In this document: piece after piece, positions 42,996-50,998 of the stretch
Layout of the letters: every line of letters begins with the position of its first letter
Numbering within the stretch: the stretch's first letter is position 1
Assembly: GCA_902774115.1 (NCBI GenBank)
Contig: CACYHH010000001.1
Location: forward strand, 310,001-374,000
From: an uncultured Spirochaetales bacterium
Lineage (GTDB): Bacteria; UBP6; UBA1177
DNA length: 64,000 nucleotides
Direction of reading: 5' to 3'
Program-made: the position numbers and the translations under genes
Notes under the pieces: model-generated
The model's input: only the letters and a program-made list of their open reading frames with translations
What the model was told of the DNA's origin: nothing
The model's database searches: none

Positions 42996-44216
42996 TTATA
43001 ATTTTGAACCCCAGAGCCTTCCTTTTTCAAAAGAAAGTCTGACTTTAACGAGTTCGCGCGGCTGAAAAACGCCTTTGACACTGACTGTCTGGTACTTTGA
43101 AGAAGTCGATGCGAACAGGTTTTCATCGATTTTTTCTTCGATTATTACTTCATCAGTTGTACCGTCGAGAGATTTCATGAATTTTTCTTTTTTTGTCTGG
43201 AAAATATCTCGGAGTATTGCCGCACGCTCTTTTTTGAGCTGCTTGGGTACAGGATTTTCCTTCTCCATTTTTTCTGCCGGAGTCCCGGGACGTGCTGAGA
43301 AGGGGAAGACGTGGCCATATGCGAAAGGAAGCGATTCTATAAATTTCGCGGTTTCGGTGAAATCTTCGTCTGTTTCGCCAGGGAAACCTGTTATGACATC
43401 TGTGCCTAAAGCTGGCATGGAATCGTAACATCCGATAACTTTTTCGACTGAACGCCTGAAAGCTTCGGTTCTATAAGGTCTCCGCATTGCCACGAGAGTT
43501 TTGTCGCAGCCGCTCTGCAAAGGAATATGCCAGTGCGGAAGGATCATTCCGTTTTTCGCGTATTCGAAAAGCCTTTCATCGATTTCAGGCGATTCAAGCG
43601 AACCCATGCGGACACGTCCTACAGTTTCGAAAGCCGCTTTGACGACATCCGCAAGAGTCGAGCCGTCGCTCAGATCCTTTCCGTATTTTCCGATGTGGAT
43701 TCCTGTGAGGACGACTTCTTTGAAATTTTCTTCTCTGATTTTTTCGAGCAGAGATCTGATTTCATGCAGCGGAACGCTCTTCAAAGGTCCGCGAAGATAA
43801 GGAATTATGCAGTATGCGCAGAACTGGTCACAGCCGCTCTGGATCTTGATGAAAGGGCGGCTCCGCGTGAAAAAGGCGTCATAAGAAAGGCTTGAACCGA
43901 GCATTTCGGCGACATCTTTGATGTCAGGCACGATTTCTGTGTTTTCAAAGCTTAATTCGCATTTTATTTTTCTTGCATAGCAGCCTGTGAGTATCACTTT
44001 TCCGCGTTGCGAGAGGCGCCTTACCATGTTTCTTGCCTGACTTTCGGCGGTTGCCGTGACGGCACAGCTGTTGATTACGAAAATATCTGCATCGTCGTCG
44101 CAAGAGACGATTTCAACATTACCGAGCGATTTTTTGAGCTGGTCGCTTTCAAACAGGTTGACCTTGCAGCCGAAAGTGTAGAAGGCGACTTTCAAACGGC
44201 GTTCAGAAAGGTTCAT
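42996..44216 (-). CDS. mtaB: tRNA t6A37 methylthiotransferase
   Basis: 406 residues. Methylthiotransferase domain cysteines are in YTFGCKVN, INSCAVTA and LTGCYARK; the radical-SAM cluster is CDQFCAYCIIPYLRG. The C-terminus has a TRAM-like domain (IEEKIDENLFASTSSKYQTVSVKG). The short N-terminal spacing and KVNLFES match MtaB rather than MiaB or RimO. It converts t6A37 to ms2t6A37 in tRNA. AGGAG lies six bases before the ATG. Downstream of rpsA, beyond a terminator. Confidence 0.9.
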   Translation of the reverse strand: MNLSERRLKVAFYTFGCKVNLFESDQLKKSLGNVEIVSCDDDADIFVINSCAVTATAESQARNMVRRLSQRGKVILTGCYARKIKCELSFENTEIVPDIKDVAEMLGSSLSYDAFFTRSRPFIKIQSGCDQFCAYCIIPYLRGPLKSVPLHEIRSLLEKIREENFKEVVLTGIHIGKYGKDLSDGSTLADVVKAAFETVGRVRMGSLESPEIDERLFEYAKNGMILPHWHIPLQSGCDKTLVAMRRPYRTEAFRRSVEKVIGCYDSMPALGTDVITGFPGETDEDFTETAKFIESLPFAYGHVFPFSARPGTPAEKMEKENPVPKQLKKERAAILRDIFQTKKEKFMKSLDGTTDEVIIEEKIDENLFASTSSKYQTVSVKGVFQPRELVKVRLSFEKGRLWGSKL

Positions 44217-44233
44217 TCAGCACTCCTGAATAC

Positions 44234-44257
44234 AAAAAAAGGGCACCGAAGTGCCCT
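44234..44257 (-). terminator. Rho-independent terminator of rpsA
   Basis: Minus strand GGGCAC-TTC-GGTGCCC hairpin followed by seven Ts (44240-44234). Confidence 0.85.
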
Positions 44258-44278
44258 TCAAAATCATAGCGGAAAAAC

Positions 44279-45943
44279 TTATTCTTCGGTTTTTTCTTCA
44301 GCTTTTTTGAAAGCATCTGCCATGGAACCGAGTTTCTCCGGAACTTTTTCGACAACCGTTTCAGCTTCTTCAACGATCTTCTGGTTTTCTTCATCGCTGA
44401 CAGCTTTTACGCTGAGAGAAACCTTTCTGTCGGTGTCGGAGATCGATTTGATGATGACTTCGAGTTTGTCGCCCGGCTGGTATTCTTTGTTGTCTTCGAA
44501 TTCAGTTTTGTGGACAAGACCTTCGATCGTGTCGAAAACTTTTACGAAAACGCCGAATTCAGCAACTTTTACGACTTCGACTTCAATTTTGTCGCCTACG
44601 TTGTGCTGATCTTTGAAGATTTTCCAAGGATCTTCGGTAAGCTGTTTAATGCCGAGAGAGAATCTCTGTTTTTCGGAGTCGATATTGAGAACGACAGCTT
44701 CGATTTCGTCGCCTTTCTTGTAGTATTCCGACGGGTGTTTCAGTTTTCTGTCCCATGTAATATCGCTGGTTCTTACGAGACCGTCGATACCCTCTTCAAC
44801 ACCTACGAAAAGACCGAAATCGGTAATGTTGCGGATTGTTCCCTTTACGATCGTGCCTACCGGATATTTGTCTTTGAGAAGTTCCCAGGGATTCGGCTCG
44901 ATCTGTTTCATGCCGAGAGAAATTCTTCTGTTCTCGACGTCGATTTCAAGGATTTTGACTTCGACTTCATCGCCGATGGCAACCATTTTGCCCGGGTGTT
45001 TGATTCTTCTCGTCCAGGACATTTCGGAAATGTGGATGAGACCTTCAACGCCTTTTTCGAGCTCGACGAAAGCGCCGTAATCTTCAAGAGAAACGACAAC
45101 GCCTTTAACAGTTTTGCCTGCTGCGTATTTTTCGGTAGCGTGGATCCACGGATCGTCCGTGATCTGTTTTACGCCGAGGCTGACTCTTTCGGAGTCTTTG
45201 TCATATTTGAGGACTTTGACATCAACTTCGTCGCCGATTTTGAACATTTCGGACGGATGGTTTACTCTGCCCCATGACATATCGGTGATGTGAAGAAGAC
45301 CGTCGATACCGCCGAGGTCAACGAAAACGCCGTAGTAGGTGATGTTCTTGACAAGACCTTTAACGATTGCGCCTTCCTGAAGTTTTTCGAGGGTCGTGTT
45401 CTTGAGAGCTTCTCTTTCTTTCTCAAGAAGGTCTCTTCTCGAAATGACAATGTTGCCTTTCTTCTTGTCGAATTTGATGACTTTGAAGTCATAGGTTTTG
45501 CCGATAAGGTCATCGACGTTTTTAATAGGTCTCAGGGCAACCTGCGAATTGGGAAGGAACGCCTTGACGCCGATATCAACTGCGAGACCGCCGTTGACTT
45601 TCGCAACGATCGTACCGTTGACGAGCGAGCCGTCCTGGAAAGCTTTTTCAACAACTTCCCAAACTTTGAGCTTGGAAGCCTTCTCTTTGGAAAGAGACAT
45701 GCCTCTGTCGCCGTCCCAGTTTTCAACAACGACTTCGATTTCGTCGTTGACTTTAAGGTTTGCAAGTTCTTCCGGCGTGAATTCGCTTGCCGAAATAACT
45801 CCGTCGCTTTTAAGGCCGACATCAACGATGATGACATCCTTTCTGATTGCGCGAACGATACCCTTACTGATTTTTTCGCCTGAATTTTCTTCTTTGTTCG
45901 GAAGATAACTCTCAAGCAGTTCTTCAAAAGTTTCTTGTGACAT
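44279..45943 (-). CDS. rpsA: 30S ribosomal protein S1
   Basis: 554 residues, close to the usual six-domain length. Six S1 repeats are seen, each with a G-x-V-K/R-x-I...GVFV(D/E)L..G..GL(L/V)H pattern (for example KGLVKNITYYGVFVDLGGIDGLLHITDMSW and KGTIRNITDFGLFVGVEEGIDGLVRTSDITW). S1 melts mRNA structure on the small subunit. An acidic/Lys tail follows the sixth repeat. The ATG is preceded by GGAGGTATTT. It has a near-consensus promoter at 46002-46029 and its own terminator. Confidence 0.96.
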   Translation of the reverse strand: MSQETFEELLESYLPNKEENSGEKISKGIVRAIRKDVIIVDVGLKSDGVISASEFTPEELANLKVNDEIEVVVENWDGDRGMSLSKEKASKLKVWEVVEKAFQDGSLVNGTIVAKVNGGLAVDIGVKAFLPNSQVALRPIKNVDDLIGKTYDFKVIKFDKKKGNIVISRRDLLEKEREALKNTTLEKLQEGAIVKGLVKNITYYGVFVDLGGIDGLLHITDMSWGRVNHPSEMFKIGDEVDVKVLKYDKDSERVSLGVKQITDDPWIHATEKYAAGKTVKGVVVSLEDYGAFVELEKGVEGLIHISEMSWTRRIKHPGKMVAIGDEVEVKILEIDVENRRISLGMKQIEPNPWELLKDKYPVGTIVKGTIRNITDFGLFVGVEEGIDGLVRTSDITWDRKLKHPSEYYKKGDEIEAVVLNIDSEKQRFSLGIKQLTEDPWKIFKDQHNVGDKIEVEVVKVAEFGVFVKVFDTIEGLVHKTEFEDNKEYQPGDKLEVIIKSISDTDRKVSLSVKAVSDEENQKIVEEAETVVEKVPEKLGSMADAFKKAEEKTEE

Positions 45944-46001
45944 ACGAAAATACCTCCTTTGTTTTTCGTCACCGCCGGTTATCCGGCAAAGTGCGGGCGG
46001 A

Positions 46002-46029
46002 ATTATAGGGGAAGAGAGTCTTTTGTCAA
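46002..46029 (-). promoter_or_regulatory. Near-consensus promoter of rpsA
   Basis: Minus strand TTGACA (46024-46029), 16-base spacer, TATAAT (46002-46007), both hexamers perfect. Confidence 0.8.
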
Positions 46030-46069
46030 TAAAAATTGTTAGTAATAATCAAATATTTTTGGTGTAAAA

Positions 46070-46504
46070 TTACCTTTTTCCTTTTTTTGCGGCATCCAGC
46101 GCGGCCGGTAGTGAAAATCCCCTTGAAACGAGTTTTGATACTAATTTTTTCTCTTCGCATTTTCCGAGTTTCGCAAGCGCTTTTTCTGCCGCGGCGCACT
46201 CTTCTTCAAAAGGGTAGAATTCCGTCAGATCGAATGAAGAGAGCAGGGCGGAACACCCTTTTTCGTAGAGTTTCTGCTTCAGGTAGTTGATCCCTTTTCC
46301 TTTCACGGAAATTTCGGAAACGTATTTTCTGAGAACTTTTGTGTCGTCTAAGTAATTGAATTTATTTAGTTTTTCAATTACTTTATCTGCTTCGTCATCA
46401 GTCGCGCCTTTGACTAATATTTTCTGCCGCAGCTCTTCAGTGAAGTAGTCTCTTCCTGCGAGAAGTCTGCACGCGAAATCAAAATATTTGTCTGATTGAT
46501 CCAT
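46070..46504 (-). CDS. recX: RecX-family regulatory protein
   Basis: 144 residues, helical, with the three-helix repeats typical of RecX: ACRLLAGRDYFTEELRQKILVKGATDDEADKVIEKLNKFNYLDD, then YLKQKLYEKGCS. RecX modulates RecA filaments. It begins four bases after the restriction-modification gene stop with AAGGGG as ribosome site, so it may be cotranscribed with it. recA is not in the window. Confidence 0.85.
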   Translation of the reverse strand: MDQSDKYFDFACRLLAGRDYFTEELRQKILVKGATDDEADKVIEKLNKFNYLDDTKVLRKYVSEISVKGKGINYLKQKLYEKGCSALLSSFDLTEFYPFEEECAAAEKALAKLGKCEEKKLVSKLVSRGFSLPAALDAAKKGKR

Positions 46505-46508
46505 GATT

Positions 46509-49500
46509 TTAATTTATCCCCTTTTTTGTCAGCTTTTCATACATCTTGAAAAGCTCGGCAACAATTTCAGCTTCACTCATTTTCGAATTAAAACCGTAAG
46601 CCGCCATAACAGCCTTGTCGTTTTCTTTGTGAGCTTTTCTGAGGTCAGGCGGCATCGTGGTTTCATCGTAAAGGTCGGCAAGAGACGAGTCCGGATATTT
46701 CGCTCTTGCATCAAGAATCGCCTGCGCTGTCTGTTCGACCTTGTCCCGTAGAGACGTGACCTGACACGTCTCTTTTGCGTTTGCCACGGTTTTTCTTTTG
46801 TGAGACGTCTCAGGTGACGTCTCTACATCCGGCCACGGGAAATTGTTGTAAATAAACGGTGAATAATTGTAATCGCTCTTTAATCTACCGCAGACGACAC
46901 GCATCCATGCATTGTGAACATTGGATGACATAACACCGAAAAGATAGAGTGTTGCATTTGAAATGTAACTAACACGATCGCTCAAAATAATATCAGGTTT
47001 AATAAATCCGATCGGAATATATTTTCTGTTTTCTGATGAAACTCTCGGTATTGCCAGATAATCCGTCTCAGGTTGACGAATCTGTGTGAAAAGCATCGGT
47101 GTTTCTGAATCACGCTGAACCGAAGCAGTAGGACTCTTCCGTCTGAACTCAGAGACTCTTTCAAGACGCGCAATGACCGGCGGAATTTTTCTGTATTCGT
47201 CCGGTGCGACATTTTTCAGCCAGAGACACCACCGTTTTTTGTTGTTTATAAACTCCTCTGCCCCCATAAACTGCCGGATAAATTTCGCGCTTTCTGGATA
47301 CTTTCGGATCAGTTCATCTTTTTCATCAGTTGAAAGAATCAGATTTCCACCGTCTGTCGGCTGACTTCCTTTGCTCATTTTCGGTAATGTCGGATTTAAA
47401 TTCTGATTTCTGTTCTGAATAAAAACATTCGGTGCGTCAAGCAAGTATCCGTTGATATTTTTTGCTTCGATAACTGTTCCGTCAGCATTGAAAATTTGTC
47501 GGTGTGCAATCGGCTCGACTGCATTCTTTTCTGCACGCGAGCCGCGTGCATGCCGACAAGAAAATCCAACAATCACGCAGTGAACATGGGCTTTCTGCGT
47601 TGATTCGCTGTCCCAGCGGAATGTCCTCCACGCAAAATCTATATTCAGAGCATCGTCAAACAAAGGTTTCCACAAAGTTGCAACACTTTCGCCCTGACAT
47701 ATTGAGTTTGTTGAAACAAATGCACATTTTACATTAGTGCCGCGAATAATATCCAATGCTTTTTTATACCAGCAGCATACATAATCAAGCTTACCGTGGT
47801 TGTTTCCGAAGTCTTTGAAAACCGTGTCCATGTCGCTCTGCTGTTCCTTGCTTCGCCACTGATGTCCTACAAACGGCGGATTTCCCATGATGTAGTCGTA
47901 ATGGTTTTCCGTCTTTTTCTGCCGCGGTTTTCCGACATTTATTTCGTCTGTGATAAGATTGATTTCGTCATATTTGCTATCGGATCCTTTCACCGGGTAA
48001 TATCTGCCAGGGTGGTATTCCACTTCAGGTTCCCTGATCATAAAAGGATAAATGAGATTAGTCTTTTTCGCGGTTATCGTGGGAATTTTTTCCTCTTCTT
48101 CGCACAAATATCTCCAGTCCATCCTAAGGGCATTGCCCTCAACAATTGTCGCGCTTGTCGAAAGCGGCAGAAAATCGAGGTCTTCTTCAACAATTTCCTC
48201 AGTTTCTTTCATCATCTGCGATTCAGCGATCCAAAGTGCCGTTTTTGCGACAGTGACAGCAAAATCGTTGATTTCAATGCCGTAAAACTGCGAGATTTTT
48301 ACTTTTATAGGTGAAAAATCACTCCCTAAAAGCTGCTGGTTTCCGTGAATCTTTTTAAGGATTTCGTTTTCCAAGCGGCGCAGTGAAATATAGGTTTCTG
48401 TCAGGAAATTTCCGCTTCCGCAGGCAGGATCGAGAAATTTTAAATCTGCGATTTTATTGCGTAACTGCTCTAAACGGGAACGCTGTTTGGCCGTCAATCT
48501 TAACTCCTCTCCTAAGTTAGGGGAGGTGCCGCTTGCGGCGGTGGAGTGTGTTGCCTTTTTGTTTTGACACACGCCCCAGTCGCTTCGCGACAGCCCCTCT
48601 AGCTTAGAGGGGCATTTTTTGCCCGTAATTTCATAAAATTCCTTCCATAAACCATTCAGAAACAGCGGATCAATCACTTTGTGAATATTTGTGATCGAGG
48701 TGTAGTGCATTCCGCCTTGGTGCCGTGTTTCGGGGTTTAAAGTCGATTCAAAAACTGCTCCAAAAATCGTGGGAGAAATTTTAGACCAGTCAAAACCGGC
48801 ACTTGCTTTGTTCACAAGAATGTCGACAATCTCTTCATTAAATCTGGGTATTTCGATTTCACGCTCGGCAAAAAGTCCGCCGTTGACATACGGAAACGCT
48901 GCCAAATCATCATTCAAATACGGATCCCGATCTTCAGGTTTTGTGTTCAGAATTGCGAACAAATTCAATATCTTTTCGCGAGCTTCCTCAGGTCTGAATT
49001 TTGCAAGATAACGCCCGAACATATCTTTTTCAGGGAAGATTCCCGCATCTTCGGCATAAAGCAGAAAAACAAGTCTGACACAGAGGATATTCAGAGATTT
49101 GAGAGTTTCTGCTCTTTCTTGATTTTTATACTGCTTAAGAATCGCATCATAAAGCTTCCCGACAAGTTCTCCGGCCTTCAGAGAAATCTGCGTTTCCGGC
49201 GGAATCAAATCTTTTTCTGAATCGACCAGAAAATGTAAACTCTCAAAATCATTTGATAAATTTTCGAGCAAAACAGTACCAAAATGCTTTTCCGGTTCTT
49301 CTTTTTCCATGTCGTAAATGCGGAACTCGGCAAAATTCGACACCACAATCCAGCGGCAGCGTTCCGAGTAGCGCAGATTGTCGTTGTAGCGTTTTGCCTG
49401 CTCGTAAGGCGTGAGCAGACTACCGTCGCTCTGGAGAGCTTTTTTGTCGAGGTCGATTCCCAGGCTTTTCTGCTCGATAGCGGTATTTGTCGCCGCAATG

Positions 49501-49700
49501 TAGGCATCGATATATTTAATTCCGTTGATTTTGACCCTTTTTTCAAAGTCAATGACGGTTTCTGGCTTTTCGATTCCGAAAACATTCCGCAGAAGTGAGG
49601 TCCAGAAAAGCTCCTTGTCCTGTTTTTCGTCCCCTTTACCTTGCCAGAAATCAGCGAATTCCTTAGCCGCTTTTTTGCGATTTATTGCAGTTCTTGCCAT
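46509..49700 (-). CDS. MmeI-like restriction-modification enzyme with three in-frame palindromic insertions
   Basis: 1063 residues. N-terminal MmeI-type nuclease region (FADFWQGKGDEKQDKELFWTSLLRNVFG; E-x-K in NTAIEQKSLG near 73), helical spacer, SAM motif FLDPACGSGNFLTE (~423), target-adenine motif GNPPFVGHQ (~607) and a target-recognition C-terminus ending DLYDETTMPPDLRKAH. This group methylates adenine and cuts with one polypeptide. Three segments look foreign to the family: ~37 residues before DPACGSG (CPSKLEGLSRSDWGV...), ~21 residues around CRHARGSRAEKN, and ~26 residues (VETSPETSHK...KETCQVTS) after NNFPWPD. Each coincides with a palindromic DNA element and keeps the frame open. Insertions lie at linker positions, so activity may survive. 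Confidence 0.9.
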   Translation of the reverse strand: MARTAINRKKAAKEFADFWQGKGDEKQDKELFWTSLLRNVFGIEKPETVIDFEKRVKINGIKYIDAYIAATNTAIEQKSLGIDLDKKALQSDGSLLTPYEQAKRYNDNLRYSERCRWIVVSNFAEFRIYDMEKEEPEKHFGTVLLENLSNDFESLHFLVDSEKDLIPPETQISLKAGELVGKLYDAILKQYKNQERAETLKSLNILCVRLVFLLYAEDAGIFPEKDMFGRYLAKFRPEEAREKILNLFAILNTKPEDRDPYLNDDLAAFPYVNGGLFAEREIEIPRFNEEIVDILVNKASAGFDWSKISPTIFGAVFESTLNPETRHQGGMHYTSITNIHKVIDPLFLNGLWKEFYEITGKKCPSKLEGLSRSDWGVCQNKKATHSTAASGTSPNLGEELRLTAKQRSRLEQLRNKIADLKFLDPACGSGNFLTETYISLRRLENEILKKIHGNQQLLGSDFSPIKVKISQFYGIEINDFAVTVAKTALWIAESQMMKETEEIVEEDLDFLPLSTSATIVEGNALRMDWRYLCEEEEKIPTITAKKTNLIYPFMIREPEVEYHPGRYYPVKGSDSKYDEINLITDEINVGKPRQKKTENHYDYIMGNPPFVGHQWRSKEQQSDMDTVFKDFGNNHGKLDYVCCWYKKALDIIRGTNVKCAFVSTNSICQGESVATLWKPLFDDALNIDFAWRTFRWDSESTQKAHVHCVIVGFSCRHARGSRAEKNAVEPIAHRQIFNADGTVIEAKNINGYLLDAPNVFIQNRNQNLNPTLPKMSKGSQPTDGGNLILSTDEKDELIRKYPESAKFIRQFMGAEEFINNKKRWCLWLKNVAPDEYRKIPPVIARLERVSEFRRKSPTASVQRDSETPMLFTQIRQPETDYLAIPRVSSENRKYIPIGFIKPDIILSDRVSYISNATLYLFGVMSSNVHNAWMRVVCGRLKSDYNYSPFIYNNFPWPDVETSPETSHKRKTVANAKETCQVTSLRDKVEQTAQAILDARAKYPDSSLADLYDETTMPPDLRKAHKENDKAVMAAYGFNSKMSEAEIVAELFKMYEKLTKKGIN
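46748..46772 (-). repeat. Palindromic coding element, copy 5 (reads KETCQVTS)
   Basis: GTAGAGACGTGACCTGACAC and CGTCTC on the plus strand, arms GAGACGTG/CACGTCTC. It lies inside the MmeI-like gene, opposite in orientation to copy 6. Confidence 0.8.
46800..46826 (-). repeat. Palindromic coding element, copy 6 (reads VETSPETSHK)
   Basis: On the minus strand GTAGAGACGT, CACCTG and AGACGTCTCAC encode VETSPETSH, matching the linker peptides of the SPOR protein 35 kb away. Together with copy 5 it forms an inverted pair with a 27-base spacer. Confidence 0.8.
47496..47559. repeat. Palindromic element inside the MmeI-like gene (family E)
   Basis: Arms of 22 bases (47496-47517 and 47538-47559) match as TTGTCGGnnTGCAnnCGGCTCG and its complement, with a 20-base loop. 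Encodes the CRHARGSRAEKNAVEPIAH segment. Confidence 0.8.
48506..48613. repeat. Four-hairpin repeat inside the MmeI-like gene (family D)
   Basis: Hairpins CCTCTCCTAA/TTAGGGGAGG (48506-48526), GCCGC/GCGGC (48528-48539), GTCGC/GCGAC (48579-48591) and GCCCCTCTA/TAGAGGGGC (48593-48613). Total span 108 bases, exactly 36 codons. This type of CTCCCCTAACTTAG-like repeat is widespread between genes in many bacteria. Confidence 0.85.
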
Positions 49701-49868
49701 ATTTCACTCCGCTAATCACGATTAAAGCGTTTGGTTGTATCACATAAACAAACAGAAAACAAGTTTTAGATTCTTTGCCGAAAAATTATTCTTCATCTTC
49801 TCAAATTTATGTTTAAAAATAGGCGGGGATTTTTTGTTAAGTCTTTGATAAATTTGGTGAAATCGTGC

Positions 49869-50432
49869 CTACAGTTTTCCGAGGCCGAGTTCTTCCGAAT
49901 ATTCTTTCATTCCTTCGTGAACTATCGTGATGAAATCTTCGAGAGTGAGCGGAAAGTTTTCGGTCGCGCTATTGATCTGTTCTCTGTTTGCTCCTGCCGC
50001 AAAGCGTTTTTCCTTGAAGCGCTTCATCATGAAACCCATGTCGAGAAAGTGGATGTTTTTCGTCGGTGACATGAGGACGCATGCCGTCAGAAAGCCTGTT
50101 GTCGGATCGACTGCGTAAAGCGCTTTTCCCATCGCTGTGGTTGCCGGAATGTTGCCCGAGTGCATGACTATCGCGTCAAGAATTTCGGTATCGTCAAAAC
50201 CTTCTTTGCGGAGGATTTCGCCCGTGACAAGCCCGTGTTTAGGAAAGTCATCCTTCGTTTCTTCGTAGTCGAGATCGTGGAGAAGCCCCGACATCGCCCA
50301 TCTTTCGACATCTTTTTCGCCGAGGAACTCTGCCATTTTTCTCATTCCGGCTTCAACTGCGATGCTGTGTTTGATGAGATTTTTGTTCGGCAGATGGAGT
50401 TCAAGCAGTTTCAATGCGTCGTCTCTATTCAT
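49869..50432 (-). CDS. HD-domain phosphohydrolase
   Basis: 187 residues from the ATG at 50432 (six bases from GAGG; an ATG at 50435 is also possible). HD-domain motifs: H in IKHSIAVEAGMRKMA, HD in GLLHDLDYEET, H in KHGLVTGEIL and HSGN in IVMHSGNIPATT. Small HDIG proteins of this length hydrolyse phosphomonoesters or nucleotides with a divalent metal. Substrate unknown. It overlaps the zinc-ribbon gene upstream by eight bases. Confidence 0.85.
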   Translation of the reverse strand: MNRDDALKLLELHLPNKNLIKHSIAVEAGMRKMAEFLGEKDVERWAMSGLLHDLDYEETKDDFPKHGLVTGEILRKEGFDDTEILDAIVMHSGNIPATTAMGKALYAVDPTTGFLTACVLMSPTKNIHFLDMGFMMKRFKEKRFAAGANREQINSATENFPLTLEDFITIVHEGMKEYSEELGLGKL

Positions 50433-50823
50433 CATCTTCCTCTTTTTTGAATGGTAAAGATTCTTTTGCTGCCTGAGTTGAGGCGGCGAGTATCACGTTC
50501 CTTCTCGATTTTTTCCGTTCTTCCAGTTTCCGGTTCGATTCGCATTCCTTGCACATTATTTTTCCGTTTTCCCTTTTCGGAGCATAGAAAGCGTGTCTGA
50601 ATTCCCCGCAGATGTCGCAGATGAAATCAAACATGTATTTTTCGTTTTTCTGGTCGAAAACTTTTTTGATTTTTCCTTCTTTTTTGTGTTTGTTCATTTC
50701 CTTCAGGCATTCGTCGCAGTAGTAGTTTCTGTGTCCGTCGGCAACGAACGAGACGAAATACTCTTTTCCGCACTTTGCACAGGTGATTTTTGTCAAAGTC
50801 TGTGTTTTTTTGAGTTTTTTCAC
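50425..50823 (-). CDS. Zinc-ribbon protein
   Basis: 132 residues. GTG start at 50823 preceded by AGGAGG. Two pairs of CxxC: TCAKCGKEYFVSFVADGHRNYYCDECL and FICDICGEFRHAFYAPKRENGKIMCKECES, each likely to bind one zinc. The rest is Lys/Glu-rich. The first module, CxxCGKEYFVSF...YYCDEC, resembles zinc ribbons of uncharacterised DNA- or RNA-binding proteins. Cotranscribed with the HD gene. Function unknown. Confidence 0.8.
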   Translation of the reverse strand: MKKLKKTQTLTKITCAKCGKEYFVSFVADGHRNYYCDECLKEMNKHKKEGKIKKVFDQKNEKYMFDFICDICGEFRHAFYAPKRENGKIMCKECESNRKLEERKKSRRNVILAASTQAAKESLPFKKEEDDE

Positions 50824-50915
50824 GGTTCCACCTCCTAAAAAACAGCGCATAATACGACTTTTTCAAAAATCGGCAAGGGATTAAAGAGCAAAATCGGTGA
50901 ATTTTTCGCGAATAA

Positions 50916-50943
50916 TTGCCAAAACATAAAAAAAAAGTATTAT
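50916..50943 (+). promoter_or_regulatory. Promoter-like site for the Hsp70/J-domain operon
   Basis: TTGCCA (50916-50921), 16-base spacer, TATTAT (50938-50943). Confidence 0.5.
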
Positions 50944-50998
50944 TTTGCCCCTTTCTTTGTAAAGAGGGTTTGGTTGTTTTTTTGCTGGCGGAGATGAA

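Noticed and set aside
48506-48613. A frameshift or pseudogene call for the MmeI-like gene because of the repeat
   Set aside because: The repeat spans exactly 36 codons and the frame continues through all catalytic motifs to a normal C-terminus.
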